A DNA stretch of 64,000 bases from UBA5078 sp033721235 (lineage in GTDB: Bacteria > Pseudomonadota > Gammaproteobacteria > Pseudomonadales > Pseudohongiellaceae), in the NCBI GenBank assembly GCA_033721235.1, contig JAWWAY010000001.1, forward strand, positions 420,065 through 484,064. Direction: 5' to 3'. Below are positions 17,452-26,425 of this stretch, one piece after another (the stretch's first letter is position 1; each line of letters begins with the position of its first letter). Made by a program: the position numbers and the translations under genes. The notes beneath the pieces are model-generated. The model saw nothing but the letters and a program-made list of their open reading frames with translations, was not told the origin of the DNA and did not search any database.

Positions 17452-19122
17452 CTATGTTTTGGCAAGCTCTTGCTCGCGTAGTTCTCGCCTTAGAATTTTA
17501 CCAATATTGGATTTTGGCAAGTCATCTACAATTACTATTTGTTTCGGCACTTTATACGCAGTTAAGTTCTCTTTACAAAACGCTTTAATGCTCGATACAT
17601 CTAAGCTTGGGTTCTTTGCAACGACAAATAGTTTAACTAGTTCGCCGCTATCCTCGTTGGGAATGCCAATAACCGCACTTTCGGAAACCTCTGGCATGGA
17701 GTTAACGAGCTCTTCGATCTCGCTAGGGAAGACATTAAAACCGGAGACTATAATCATGTCTTTCTTGCGATCCACAATTTTGACATAGCCCTCATCGTCA
17801 ATTAAGGCGCAGTCACCCGTTTTTAGCCAGCCTTCACTATCAATAGAGTTAGCGGTAGCCTCGTCATTATTCCAATAGCCCTTCATGACCTGAGGGCCGC
17901 GTATGAGTAACTCGCCGCTCTCGCTGCCTGTCACATCTTTGCCGTCATCATCGATGACTTTGAGTTCTGTCTCAGGAACAGCTACGCCGACTGTGCCTAA
18001 GCGCACCGCACCTACTGGATTAAGTGTGACAATTGGCGAGCACTCAGTTAGGCCATAACCCTCGAATACCTCACACTGAGTGATCTCGCCCCACTCCTTG
18101 GCAACACTGGGCGTTAAAGCCATACCGCCAGCGCCGGAAAAACGCAGATGGGAAAAATCGACTTTTCTGATGTCCTTATGACGACAAAGTGCCAAGTACA
18201 GCGTATTAATGCCTACTATGCCGTTTGGCCTTGTCGTACGCATTACGCTGATGAGCGAATCAATATCCCGAGGGTTAGGAACAAGCACATTATGGTTTCC
18301 CGCATAAAACATTGTCAGCATATGCAACATAAACGCATAGCTATGATAGAGCGGTAGCGGTGCGATTAGGGTATCCGTTCCATCGTGAATGATGCCCATG
18401 CTCACCGCGCGCAATTGAAACATATTCGCCAGTAAATTCGCATGGGTGAGCATAGCCCCTTTCGCCAGTCCGGTAGTGCCGCCCGTATAGAGAATTACCG
18501 CCGTCTCGTCTCGTGGAATATCACTCACTAGTTGAGCGGCCTGTGTTGAGGCACTCAAAACACTCTGCCACTGCACTGCGCCTGTTATTTTAAACTTTGG
18601 CACCATTTTCTTGATATAACGCAAGGCAAAATTAATGGCATAGCGCTTTACTGCTGGCAATGCATCGCCCAGCTCAGTTGTAATAACCGTTTCAATCGCC
18701 GTATCGCCAATAATATGCTCTAGCTTGTCGCCAAAATTCTCTAATATGACGATAGCCTTCACATCAGCATCTTGAAACTGATGCTTCATTTCCCGGCTGG
18801 TATACAAAGGGTTGGTATTAACGAGCGTTAACCCTGCTTTGACAGCGCCAATAGCTGCTATAGGGAACTGCAGAATATTCGGTAACTGTATTGCAATGCG
18901 ATCACCGACTTGCAGCTTTGTTTTCTGCTGCAGGTATGCAGCAAAATTATCGCTAAGCTCATCGAGCTGTCTATAGCTAATACTATGCCCTAGCGCTGTA
19001 AACGCCAGCTTATCCCCATGCAGCTTCGCCGACTCAGAAAAAAACTGAGCGAGCGATGAAAACTGCATAGGATCTAATGAACCAGTAAGGGGCTGTCGAA
19101 AGCAAGCGAGTGGGTCAGTCAC
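17452..19122 (-). CDS. fadD: Long-chain fatty acid-CoA ligase
   Basis: This activates free fatty acids to acyl-CoA through an acyl-adenylate. The adenylate-forming motif YTGGTTGLAKGAMLTHANL, the GYGLTECSP motif, the hinge TGDCALIDDEGYVKIVDRKKDMI, and the C-terminal lysine in KSNIGKILRREL are all present. The length of 556 residues is normal. No transmembrane segment or signal is seen, so it is probably peripheral on the inner membrane. It lies between hrpA and the VWA gene, all on the minus strand. Confidence 0.93.
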   Translation of the reverse strand: MTDPLACFRQPLTGSLDPMQFSSLAQFFSESAKLHGDKLAFTALGHSISYRQLDELSDNFAAYLQQKTKLQVGDRIAIQLPNILQFPIAAIGAVKAGLTLVNTNPLYTSREMKHQFQDADVKAIVILENFGDKLEHIIGDTAIETVITTELGDALPAVKRYAINFALRYIKKMVPKFKITGAVQWQSVLSASTQAAQLVSDIPRDETAVILYTGGTTGLAKGAMLTHANLLANMFQLRAVSMGIIHDGTDTLIAPLPLYHSYAFMLHMLTMFYAGNHNVLVPNPRDIDSLISVMRTTRPNGIVGINTLYLALCRHKDIRKVDFSHLRFSGAGGMALTPSVAKEWGEITQCEVFEGYGLTECSPIVTLNPVGAVRLGTVGVAVPETELKVIDDDGKDVTGSESGELLIRGPQVMKGYWNNDEATANSIDSEGWLKTGDCALIDDEGYVKIVDRKKDMIIVSGFNVFPSEIEELVNSMPEVSESAVIGIPNEDSGELVKLFVVAKNPSLDVSSIKAFCKENLTAYKVPKQIVIVDDLPKSNIGKILRRELREQELAKT

Positions 19123-19174
19123 GATAGTCTCCGCGTAATAATTATTCTTACACTGCGCAATTTAAGCTTATTCA

Positions 19175-20374
19175 CTATGGCGTAGGCGCTTTGGCCTTAC
19201 CATTTAATACTTTCATGGCCTCTTCTAAGCCACTAACCGAAAGATTATACATCCTATCGTGAATTAACTCGCGAATCACCTCAATTGAATAGCTGCTAGA
19301 CCAATACTCTTTAGGCACTGGATTTAACCAGACAAGATTCTCAAAAGTCTCACACATGCGCTGCAGCCACACCGCCCCGGCCTCTTCATTGTAGTGTTCA
19401 ATGCTTCCTCCGACATGAGTGACTTCGTAAGGGGCCATTGAAGCATCCCCAATAAAGATTACTTTATAATCTTTGCCATATTTATGCATGATGTCGAACA
19501 AGGGCGTAGTCTCTGCATGACGCCTCACACTTTTTTTCCATACCGACTCATAAATACAGTTATGAAAATAGAAATATTCCAGATGCTTAAATTCCGTTCT
19601 GGCGGCAGAGAATAACTCTTCGCAAACTCTAACATAGGGGTCCATAGAGCCACCCACATCGAAAAATAACAGAACCTTAATGGCATTATGCCTTTCGGGA
19701 ACCATATGTATATCGAGCAGCCCTGCGTTCTTTGCGGTCGAGGAGATAGTGCTATTAATATCTAGCTCTTCCTGAGCGCCAGTACGAGCAAAACGACGTA
19801 ACCGGCGCAGAGCCATTTTCAGGTTGCGGGTGCCTATTTCTACAGAGTCGTCTAAATCGCGGTAGCTACGCTTATCCCATACCTTGGTCGCACTCTTGTG
19901 GCGAGACTCGTTTTGCCCTATGCGGATTCCCTCTGGATTGTATCCGAAGGCCCCATAGGGGGATGTGCCACCTGTCCCAATCCATTTATTGCCACCCTGA
20001 TGGCGTTCCTTTTGTTCTTCTAAACGCTTACGGAACTCCTCCAAGAGCTTTTCCAGCCCTCCCATGGACTCAATTTTTGCCTTTTCCTCTTCGCTCAGGC
20101 TAGATTCAAATTGCTTGCGAATCCATTCATCGGGAATCATCGCAGACAATAAATCGTCTAGCCCTTCCAGCCGACCAAAGAATCGGCCGAAAGCCAAATC
20201 AAATTTATCGAAGTGTTTTTCATCTTTTATCATGCAGATGCGAGCCATCGAGTAAAAATCGTCGATATTGGCATACACCAAACGCTTCTCTAAGCATTCG
20301 AGCAAGGAGAATAACTCCGTGATGCTTACCGGAATTTTGCTCTCTCTAAGGGCATAAAAAAAAGAAATAAGCAC
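19175..20374 (-). CDS. VWA domain-containing CoxE-like protein
   Basis: This 399-residue protein is of the CoxE-like/VWA family that works with MoxR AAA+ ATPases. The N-terminal helical part resembles CoxE (FFYALRESKIPVSITELFSLLECLE). The VWA-like core has VLLFFDVGGSMDPYVRVCEELFSAA, a MIDAS motif written DVGGS rather than DxSxS, so metal binding may be altered. It contains the Gly-rich stretch NKWIGTGGTSPYGAFGYNPEG. The start is GTG 20374 with AGGG seven bases upstream. Only 9 bp separate it from the MoxR gene, indicating an operon. The substrate of the pair is unknown. Confidence 0.85.
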   Translation of the reverse strand: MLISFFYALRESKIPVSITELFSLLECLEKRLVYANIDDFYSMARICMIKDEKHFDKFDLAFGRFFGRLEGLDDLLSAMIPDEWIRKQFESSLSEEEKAKIESMGGLEKLLEEFRKRLEEQKERHQGGNKWIGTGGTSPYGAFGYNPEGIRIGQNESRHKSATKVWDKRSYRDLDDSVEIGTRNLKMALRRLRRFARTGAQEELDINSTISSTAKNAGLLDIHMVPERHNAIKVLLFFDVGGSMDPYVRVCEELFSAARTEFKHLEYFYFHNCIYESVWKKSVRRHAETTPLFDIMHKYGKDYKVIFIGDASMAPYEVTHVGGSIEHYNEEAGAVWLQRMCETFENLVWLNPVPKEYWSSSYSIEVIRELIHDRMYNLSVSGLEEAMKVLNGKAKAPTP

Positions 20375-20383
20375 AGTTCAACC

Positions 20384-21229
20384 CTAGCGTTTAGTTCGGT
20401 GCATGAAGGCTAATTTTTCGAGTAAATGAACGTCTTGTTCGTTCTTTAGTAAGGCACCATATAAAGGCGGAATGGCATTACGATTATCGTTGTTCTTTAA
20501 GATGTCCTCGGGGATATCATCGGCGAGCAGGAGTTTAAGCCAGTCGATGAGCTCAGAGGTCGAGGGTCTTTTCTTGAGCCCTGGGACCTTTCGCACATCG
20601 AAGAAAATCTCTAAGGCATCTCGTAGCAATTCCTGTTTGATCTTGGGAAAGTGAACATCAACGATTTTCTCCATGGTGTTCGGATCAGGGAAGTTAATGA
20701 AGTGGAAAAAACAGCGACGCAGAAAGGCATCTGGCAGCTCCTTCTCATTATTACTGGTAATGATAATTACGGGGCGATGCTTTGCCTTAACAAGCTGTTG
20801 AGTCTCGTAGACATAGAACTCCATTTTATCGAGCTCTAACAACAGGTCGTTTGGAAATTCGATGTCCGCTTTATCGATTTCATCGATGAGTAGGACGACC
20901 GGCACATCGGAATCGAAGGCCTCCCACACCTTGCCTTTGACGATGTAATTGGCGATATCGTGGACTCTGTCATCGCCCAATTGAGAGTCTCGTAGACGCG
21001 ACACCGCATCATACTCGTATAAACCTTGCTGGGCCTTTGTGGTCGACTTGATATGCCACTGAACCAGGGGATAACCCAAAGACTTGGCCACTTGCTCGGC
21101 CAACATAGTCTTTCCCGTTCCCGGCTCACCCTTAATCAGCAATGGCCTTTGCAAAGTTGTGGCAGCATTAACGGCCAATTGTAGCTCTTCGGTCGCAATG
21201 TATTCGTCTGTACCTGTAAACTTTTTCAT
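20384..21229 (-). CDS. MoxR-type AAA+ ATPase
   Basis: This is a MoxR-family chaperone-like ATPase, thought to mature or insert cofactors in partner proteins together with a VWA protein. Walker A is GEPGTGKTM (about residue 37), Walker B is VVLLIDEIDKAD, sensor 1 is IIITSNNEKELPDAFLRRCFFH with the arginine finger, and KKRPSTSELIDWLKLL lies in the C-terminal lid. The length of 281 residues is typical. It directly precedes the VWA gene. Pairs of this composition are common in gammaproteobacteria and unassigned. Confidence 0.92.
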   Translation of the reverse strand: MKKFTGTDEYIATEELQLAVNAATTLQRPLLIKGEPGTGKTMLAEQVAKSLGYPLVQWHIKSTTKAQQGLYEYDAVSRLRDSQLGDDRVHDIANYIVKGKVWEAFDSDVPVVLLIDEIDKADIEFPNDLLLELDKMEFYVYETQQLVKAKHRPVIIITSNNEKELPDAFLRRCFFHFINFPDPNTMEKIVDVHFPKIKQELLRDALEIFFDVRKVPGLKKRPSTSELIDWLKLLLADDIPEDILKNNDNRNAIPPLYGALLKNEQDVHLLEKLAFMHRTKR

Positions 21230-21291
21230 CCTTAACCCTATATAATCATCACAACGCTAGCATTCGCGTCATATGAAACGCGGCTAACGGT

Positions 21292-21630
21292 TTACTTTTT
21301 TTGGAAAAGTCGTTTGAAGAATCGGCCGGTAAGCGCAATGAGCAGAGCCACTACGATAGCCAAGACTAGAGGCACTAAAGCCCTAACAAAAGAAGTTCCC
21401 CCCACGGTTACCATGTCTAGCAAGATAACCATTAACGCCGGAGCCATCAAGTCTTGATCTGGCGCGACGTACCATGGTGTGAACATAAGCGCCAACATGA
21501 AGGCTCTTAGACAGTTGGCTAGGGGTTTATAAGAAATGGCGCCAGTAAAACGATAGAACACCATATAGCAGGTAATACCAGCAGCAATATACACGCCCCA
21601 TCCGATCAGATAATCGCTTAGATCTAACAT
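21292..21630 (-). CDS. Conserved small membrane protein
   Basis: This is a 112-residue integral membrane protein with three or four hydrophobic segments: YLIGWGVYIAAGITCYMVFY, LRAFMLALMFTPWYVA, LMAPALMVILLDMV and ALVPLVLAIVVALLIALTGRFF. It ends in a basic tail, KRLFQKK. I recognise no functional domain. I prefer ATG 21630, which has AGGTGGG upstream and overlaps the end of the YcgN-like gene by 7 nt; a GTG at 21645 is the alternative. Coupling to the upstream gene suggests co-expression. Confidence 0.75.
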   Translation of the reverse strand: MLDLSDYLIGWGVYIAAGITCYMVFYRFTGAISYKPLANCLRAFMLALMFTPWYVAPDQDLMAPALMVILLDMVTVGGTSFVRALVPLVLAIVVALLIALTGRFFKRLFQKK

Positions 21631-22079
21631 GCCGGATTTACCCACCTAATAATATGCTCTTCTAGGCCGTCCTCATGGACATATTCTTCGCTGATCACCT
21701 TACCGCTCACACTGATACCCTCTTCTTCCATTAGCTCTCTGGAGCCCGCTATCAACGGGTGCCACGGCAAGAGTGGTTTACCCTCCCAGCGCAGTCTATA
21801 AGCGCATGTGTCGGGAATCCAGTCTAGCTCTGGCAGCATCTCTAAAGTGAGTACAAGGCACTCAGGCACTAAGTTTTGACGCTCCGCATAGGCTGTACAG
21901 GAGCAATCCTCTTCATCCATAAGGCGACAAACGACTCGTGTATAAAAAGTCTCTTCGCTATCCTCGTCATGGAGCTTCTTGAGGCAGCAGCGAGCGCAGC
22001 CATCGCATAGTGCTTCCCATTCACGTTTATTGAGCTCCTCTAGCGGCTTCTCCCAGAAAGGGTTTGTATTATCCGACAT
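21624..22079 (-). CDS. YcgN-like cysteine-cluster protein (UPF0260)
   Basis: This cytoplasmic protein of about 151 residues has a Cys-rich cluster: WEALCDGCARCCLKKL, then RLMDEEDCSCTAYAERQ and PECLVL...DTCAYRLRWEGKPLPWHPLIAGS-like signatures of the UPF0260/YkgJ group. The cysteines probably bind zinc or an Fe-S cluster; the function is not established. ATG 22079 has AGGAG eight bases upstream and is preferred over the GTG one codon earlier. It lies 11 bp after rnd and overlaps the membrane protein downstream. Confidence 0.88.
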   Translation of the reverse strand: MSDNTNPFWEKPLEELNKREWEALCDGCARCCLKKLHDEDSEETFYTRVVCRLMDEEDCSCTAYAERQNLVPECLVLTLEMLPELDWIPDTCAYRLRWEGKPLLPWHPLIAGSRELMEEEGISVSGKVISEEYVHEDGLEEHIIRWVNPAC

Positions 22080-22090
22080 CACTGATGCTC

Positions 22091-23236
22091 CTACTTCAAT
22101 GCGGCTCTAATATCGGACTCCAGCAACTCGCGCCGCCATGCCCCAAGGCTCTCGGGCCAGTCGATGGCCATGCCTCGAGCAAACTGGTCCACCATCGGGA
22201 TAAGCTGGCGTTTTCTAGCGAGCAATTCCGGAGCAATCTCCAACTGTGTGGCCTTGTTCTTAACGATCTCTTGGCAGCGTTTGAGCGCTTTGCGCATGGC
22301 CGGAGATAAAGGTTGTTCCACGTCCTGCGGGCTTATGGCCGGCCCTTCATGGGGCTGCTGTATTAAAGCGAGCAAAGCCTCGCTATCTTGTCTGTATAGT
22401 TGGCGAGACAGGTCGGGAATAGCATTTAATTGTTCACTCGTTTGAGGCATTTCGGCGCAAATAGCGATCAAATCGGCATCTTTTGCTATCCAGTTGCGCG
22501 GTTTATCGCGTCTTCTGGCCTCAATTTCACGCCACTGGCTCAGGCGCTTCAGGGCTTCTAAAGAGCGCTGCTCCAAACGCCAAGCACCGGACACACCTTT
22601 AAAGCTTTCCGACCAGTCGCTTTCGTCGTCCTGGCTTGCGTTCTCTAGCATTTCCTGACAATCGGATTGCACCCATGCAAGTCGCCCTTTGCTCTCTAAG
22701 GCATTAAATAAGAAGCGGTAAATCTGCGGGAGATAGGCGACATCAAGTGCCGCATAGGCTAGCTGCTCAGCACTTAGAGGGCGTTGTAGCCAATCCGAGC
22801 GCGTTTCCCCCTTGGACAGGCTTATTTCCAGCTCCGCCTCCACTAGGTTCTGATAACTAATGCTATAACCATAGTCTAAGAAAGCAGCAGCTCGCTGAGT
22901 GTCAAACAACGGTGTCGGTAATGTCGAAAAGAAATTATTGAAGACAATGAGGTCTTCCGAGCAGGAATGAAATACTTTCACAATCTCTGGGTCGCTCAGT
23001 ATTTGTTTGAACCCATCCCACTGGGAAATACTCAGAGGGTCCAAGAGATAACTACCCTCCCCGTCGCATACTTGTAGGAGCCCCAATTTAGGGTAGAAGG
23101 TATTCACGCGAATAAACTCTGTATCCATAGCGAGAACTTTTTTTGTGCGCCATTTCTCGCACAGGGTGTTCAAACTAGAGTTATCCTCCACCATTACGGG
23201 CTTCGTAAGCGAGTCACCTGTTTGCTGTTTAGCCAA
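22091..23236 (-). CDS. rnd: Ribonuclease D
   Basis: This 3'-5' exoribonuclease trims tRNA and other stable-RNA precursors. The DEDD active site is visible: D38 and E40 in LAMDTEF, VFHSCSEDL, and YAALDVAYLPQIY. The C-terminal half has the HRDC domains (LSQWREIEARRRDKPRNWIAKD). The length of 381 residues is typical. The start appears to be TTG 23236, because AAGG lies nine bases upstream; the first ATG (residue 15) has no Shine-Dalgarno sequence. It follows recR by 6 bp in the same operon. Confidence 0.93.
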   Translation of the reverse strand: MAKQQTGDSLTKPVMVEDNSSLNTLCEKWRTKKVLAMDTEFIRVNTFYPKLGLLQVCDGEGSYLLDPLSISQWDGFKQILSDPEIVKVFHSCSEDLIVFNNFFSTLPTPLFDTQRAAAFLDYGYSISYQNLVEAELEISLSKGETRSDWLQRPLSAEQLAYAALDVAYLPQIYRFLFNALESKGRLAWVQSDCQEMLENASQDDESDWSESFKGVSGAWRLEQRSLEALKRLSQWREIEARRRDKPRNWIAKDADLIAICAEMPQTSEQLNAIPDLSRQLYRQDSEALLALIQQPHEGPAISPQDVEQPLSPAMRKALKRCQEIVKNKATQLEIAPELLARKRQLIPMVDQFARGMAIDWPESLGAWRRELLESDIRAALK

Positions 23237-23242
23237 TTTTTT

Positions 23243-23842
23243 TTACCTTATTATTTGCCTGCCATTAAAGGCATGACTTAGCGTACCACCGTCTACGAAT
23301 TCCAACTCGCCCCCCATGGGCACGCCGTGGGCAATGCGCGACATCACAATATTCATGTTCTTAATTTGCTCGGCAATATAATAGGCCGTAGCCTCACCTT
23401 CTACAGTCGGGTTACTAGCTAAAATAACTTCCTCTACTTCTCTGGCTTTGAGCAGCTCTAGTAATTGTGGAACGCCTATCTCATCGGGCCCAATTCCATC
23501 AATCGGTGAGAGTTGGCCACTGAGCACAAAATAGAGACCACTGTAAGCACTGGTTTGTTCGATGGCGTACACATCGGCAGGAGAGCCCACCACACATAGT
23601 AAACTCTGGTTGCGTTTAGGGCTGGCACAAATTGGGCAGAGCTCCTCTTCACTCAAGGTTCTACACTGCACGCAATGCCCGACGTTCTCAATAGCATCAT
23701 CGAGAGCACTGCTGAGTTTTTTGCCGCCGGCTCTATTTTTCTCAAGAATATAAAGCGCCATGCGTTGAGCAGACTTCGGACCGACACCGGGCAGACAACG
23801 CAAAGATTCGACCAGCTTATCCATTAATGGACTAGAAAACAT
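23243..23842 (-). CDS. recR: Recombination protein RecR
   Basis: RecR works with RecF/RecO to load RecA on gapped DNA. The N-terminal helix-hairpin-helix is in LRCLPGVGPKSAQRMA. The zinc finger CVQCRTLSEEELCPIC lies at about residues 57-72. The Toprim domain includes LCVVGSPADVYAIEQT and EVILASNPTVEGEATAYYIAE. The length of 199 residues is exact for the family. It lies in the conserved dnaX-ybaB-recR order, 24 bp after ybaB. Confidence 0.97.
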   Translation of the reverse strand: MFSSPLMDKLVESLRCLPGVGPKSAQRMALYILEKNRAGGKKLSSALDDAIENVGHCVQCRTLSEEELCPICASPKRNQSLLCVVGSPADVYAIEQTSAYSGLYFVLSGQLSPIDGIGPDEIGVPQLLELLKAREVEEVILASNPTVEGEATAYYIAEQIKNMNIVMSRIAHGVPMGGELEFVDGGTLSHAFNGRQIIR

Positions 23843-23866
23843 TTACCGCCACTCACGCCTAGAGCG

Positions 23867-24187
23867 TTAAAAAGGAAATTTAAATCCGTCGGGCATTTTA
23901 AAACCCGAGGCCATATCGGCGAATGCATCCGTACTTTGCTCCGCCACCTTCTTTACGGCGTCATTCATCGCAGCCGCAATCAGGTCTTCAATAATTTCTT
24001 TGTCTTCAGACAGAAGTGTTGGATCGATCTCGACTTGTTTAACGTCGTGACGACCATTCATATGAACCTTAACTAAACCCGCTCCAGACTCGCCAACAAT
24101 GACTTTGTTGGCGGCCTCTTTCTGAGCTTCCTGCATTTTTTGCTGCATTTGCTGGGCTTGCTTCATGAGTTCGTTGATATCAGTCAT
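23867..24187 (-). CDS. ybaB: YbaB/EbfC nucleoid-associated protein
   Basis: This small DNA-binding nucleoid-associated protein forms dimers. The 106 residues begin with a Gln/Met-rich helix (INELMKQAQQMQQKMQEAQKEAANKVIVGESGAGLVKVHMNGRH). They end with KMPDGFKFPF, the family signature. The ATG overlaps the dnaX stop codon (ATGA), implying translational coupling. It lies between dnaX and recR, the conserved arrangement. Confidence 0.96.
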   Translation of the reverse strand: MTDINELMKQAQQMQQKMQEAQKEAANKVIVGESGAGLVKVHMNGRHDVKQVEIDPTLLSEDKEIIEDLIAAAMNDAVKKVAEQSTDAFADMASGFKMPDGFKFPF

Positions 24188-26067
24188 GATTGTTTCTCGC
24201 TTAATACTGTAAAACTTTCTTCTATAATTTGAGCTGAAAAATTCTCTACTAAGGCTTTGACGTGCGGATCATCCCTAAACTCTTGCTGCAGGTTCTCTAC
24301 ATATTCCTTACGTTTACGCAGGCGATGCTGTGCGGGCGACTCTCGATCTATCTGCCCTATATGCACATTGAGTCGTATCGTCTGCTGTAAATGCTCGGCT
24401 AAGGCTTGCTCCATTCTTTGCAGTTGCGTTTCATTGTATAGAGAACTTTGCTCTTCATCCAAAATGAGACTTATAGCATCCTGTTGCAGTGACTGTAGAA
24501 CACAGTTAGCCAGCAGATTACCCGTAATGCCCGATACGTCCATTTCGGTGAAGAACTTAATCCAGGTATCGGTATTGAGTTGCCCCAAGCTCACTGACTT
24601 AGCCTCATCCACTGGAGGCTCCGCTTGGCTTGGAGCTGTTGTGATTTCAACACGCAGCTGCGGCGCTTCTGCCTCTACTTGCTGGATTACAGCAGGCTGT
24701 TGAGGGACATTAGCGTTGCTAGCGGACTCAGCCGGCTCCGTTTCCATTGCGACTACTGGTGCTGGTGCTGGTGCTGGTGCTGGTGCTGGTGCTGGTGCGA
24801 TAGGGTGAGACGATGAGGGCTGCGGCGCAAGCGCAGGCTCATTGCTGGTGACAGGCTCGTCTAGCTCAGTCTTTTTTTTTTCGTCTTCGCTTGCTGCTGA
24901 GTGTGCCAATCCGGTCTCGATCTGAGTTTGTATCTCAGGCTCGGGGCTAGCAGCTTCTTCAACGCCGCCGTTCGCTATGGGAGCAGCGGGAGAGAAAACC
25001 TGCATGCGCAATAAAAGCATCTCGAACGCAATACGCGGGTCATGAGCCAGACGGAGATCTTCTTGCCCTTTTAGCGCTATTTGATAGTAAAGCTGCAAGT
25101 CTTCGGCGGTAAACTTCTTGGCGATGGCTAATACTTGCTCACGATCGCCCTGACTATTATCGATTCCACCGGGAACTAACTGCGCCACTGCGATTCGATA
25201 TAGCAAAGCTATGAGGTTTTGTAGAAACTGAAAATAATCAAACGAACGTTCCGTAATGACGTTTACGCAGTCCAATAATTGTGTCGCATTCTTGGCCTGC
25301 AAGGCTTCTACCACCTTAAACACCAAGGCCTGATCAGGCGTACCTAGCAAGTCGCTGACGTCTGCTTCTTTCACTTTACCTGCGCCAAAGGAGATGCTTT
25401 GGTCCAATAGCGTCAATGCATCGCGCATACTGCCTTGAGCCGCGTTGGCTAAGTGCCAAAGCGCCGACTCTTCGAATTCCACCTGTTCGGCGATGAGTAC
25501 GGAGCATAAGTACTCGACTATTCGCTTCGGGGGAAGATTCTTCAGGCTGAATTTGAGGCAGCGAGATAAAATAGTGACCGGTAGCTTCTGTGGATCAGTC
25601 GTGGCGAGCAAAAAAACCACATGGGGTGGTGGCTCTTCTAGGGTTTTCAATAGCGCATTAAAGCTATGGCCCGATAGCATGTGAACTTCGTCTATAAGAT
25701 AAACCTTATAACGGCCTCTTGACGGAGCATATTGAACATTTTCGAGCATTTCCCGCGTGTCTTCGACCTTTGTCTTAGAGGCAGCATCCACCTCAATCAA
25801 GTCAATGAAACGCCCCTCGCCAATTTCGAGACACGAAGCGCACTTCCCACAGGGTTTAGAACTGACGCCCTCCTCGCAGTTTAAGCACTTTGCGAAAATG
25901 CGAGCCACTGTCGTTTTGCCCACACCTCGAGTGCCGGTAAACAGATAAGCGTGATGAAGTCGATTATTGTCGAGAGCGTGAATGAGAGTTTGCAGGACGT
26001 GATTCTGGCCAGCCATATCGCTGAACGTCTTAGGTCGCCATTTTCTTGCCAGTACCTGGTAAGTCAT
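24184..26067 (-). CDS. dnaX: DNA polymerase III subunit tau (and probably gamma)
   Basis: This is the clamp-loader ATPase of the replicative polymerase. Walker A GTRGVGKT is at residues 45-52, a four-Cys zinc site is in CLNCEEGVSSKPCGKCASC, Walker B is in YLIDEVHMLS, and the SRC motif is in ILSRCLKF. Domains I-III end near residue 370. A Pro/Ala/Glu-rich linker with an AP dipeptide repeat follows, then the polymerase- and helicase-binding tau domains. Full length is 627 residues. A ten-A run at codons 396-399 would give a short gamma form of about 400 residues through frameshift or slippage. Upstream lies the 4.5S RNA gene. Confidence 0.96.
   Translation of the reverse strand: MTYQVLARKWRPKTFSDMAGQNHVLQTLIHALDNNRLHHAYLFTGTRGVGKTTVARIFAKCLNCEEGVSSKPCGKCASCLEIGEGRFIDLIEVDAASKTKVEDTREMLENVQYAPSRGRYKVYLIDEVHMLSGHSFNALLKTLEEPPPHVVFLLATTDPQKLPVTILSRCLKFSLKNLPPKRIVEYLCSVLIAEQVEFEESALWHLANAAQGSMRDALTLLDQSISFGAGKVKEADVSDLLGTPDQALVFKVVEALQAKNATQLLDCVNVITERSFDYFQFLQNLIALLYRIAVAQLVPGGIDNSQGDREQVLAIAKKFTAEDLQLYYQIALKGQEDLRLAHDPRIAFEMLLLRMQVFSPAAPIANGGVEEAASPEPEIQTQIETGLAHSAASEDEKKKTELDEPVTSNEPALAPQPSSSHPIAPAPAPAPAPAPAPVVAMETEPAESASNANVPQQPAVIQQVEAEAPQLRVEITTAPSQAEPPVDEAKSVSLGQLNTDTWIKFFTEMDVSGITGNLLANCVLQSLQQDAISLILDEEQSSLYNETQLQRMEQALAEHLQQTIRLNVHIGQIDRESPAQHRLRKRKEYVENLQQEFRDDPHVKALVENFSAQIIEESFTVLSEKQS
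24756..24797. repeat. Seven tandem CTGGTG units in dnaX (Ala-Pro repeat)
   Basis: Seven exact 6-bp units encode alternating Pro-Ala in the flexible linker of tau. Such a repeat can change copy number in frame without disrupting the protein. Confidence 0.9.
24872..24881 (-). promoter_or_regulatory. dnaX A10 slippery run (predicted tau/gamma frameshift site)
   Basis: The coding strand reads GAC GAA AAA AAA AAG ACT GA, a run of ten A at codons 396-399. In the -1 frame the run is followed by GAC TGA; in the +1 frame by AGA CTG AGC TAG. Both alternative frames therefore stop at once, just after the ATPase domains. E. coli uses A-AAA-AAG followed by an immediate -1 stop at the same functional position. 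No strong upstream Shine-Dalgarno stimulator is obvious. Confidence 0.7.
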
Positions 26068-26208
26068 TATCGTCCGGTTAACACCCTGATCTTCTTTGAT
26101 TTAGCAGTCTCTGCTCTAGAACTTATTACTTGATAAGCGAGTAGGAAGACATGATAGAAAGACGTTTTAGCAATTACTCTACGATGTCGCAAGTCATTGC
26201 TAAATGGA

Positions 26209-26320
26209 GGTACCTCCTGCCAGCCACACCACGGCACATGAGTCGGCTGTTACCGTTGCTCCCTTCCGGGCCTGGCGGGGTTCACAACCTATCATTGCGA
26301 GGGGACCAGCAGGAGGTACC
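26209..26320 (-). ncRNA. ffs: 4.5S signal recognition particle RNA
   Basis: The minus strand folds as one long hairpin. The 5' end GGTACCTCCTGC pairs perfectly with GCAGGAGGTACC at the 3' end. The apical domain carries CAGGCCCGGAAGGGAGCA, with the GGAA tetraloop and the asymmetric internal loop bound by Ffh. The order TGCTGG...TGGCAG also matches the E. coli 4.5S RNA. The length is about 112 nt. It lies just upstream of dnaX on the same strand, its usual neighbourhood. The 3' end could extend a few bases. Confidence 0.93.
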
Positions 26321-26365
26321 ATTAAACGCGAAGACACCTTTCAGACAGTGCGATCACAGCCGCGC

Positions 26366-26394
26366 ATTATGGGTAAAAAGGCCGCTATAATCAA
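26366..26394 (-). promoter_or_regulatory. Promoter of 4.5S RNA
   Basis: On the minus strand TTGATT is followed by 17 bp and CATAAT, then a GC-rich GCGCGG discriminator. The predicted start is about 40 nt before the mature 5' end, consistent with a processed precursor. Confidence 0.7.
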
Positions 26395-26425
26395 GGTCTG
26401 TCGAGGGGATTTGGGCATAAAATAG

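Noticed and set aside
26170..26208. Possible 4.5S RNA terminator (TTTAGCAAT/ATTGCTAAA)
   Set aside because: The 9-bp stem is real, but the loop is about 21 nt and no T tract follows, so it is left as unproven.
26151..26425. Two short plus-strand frames over the 4.5S RNA
   Set aside because: The minus strand is a clear SRP RNA hairpin; the frames are chance openings.
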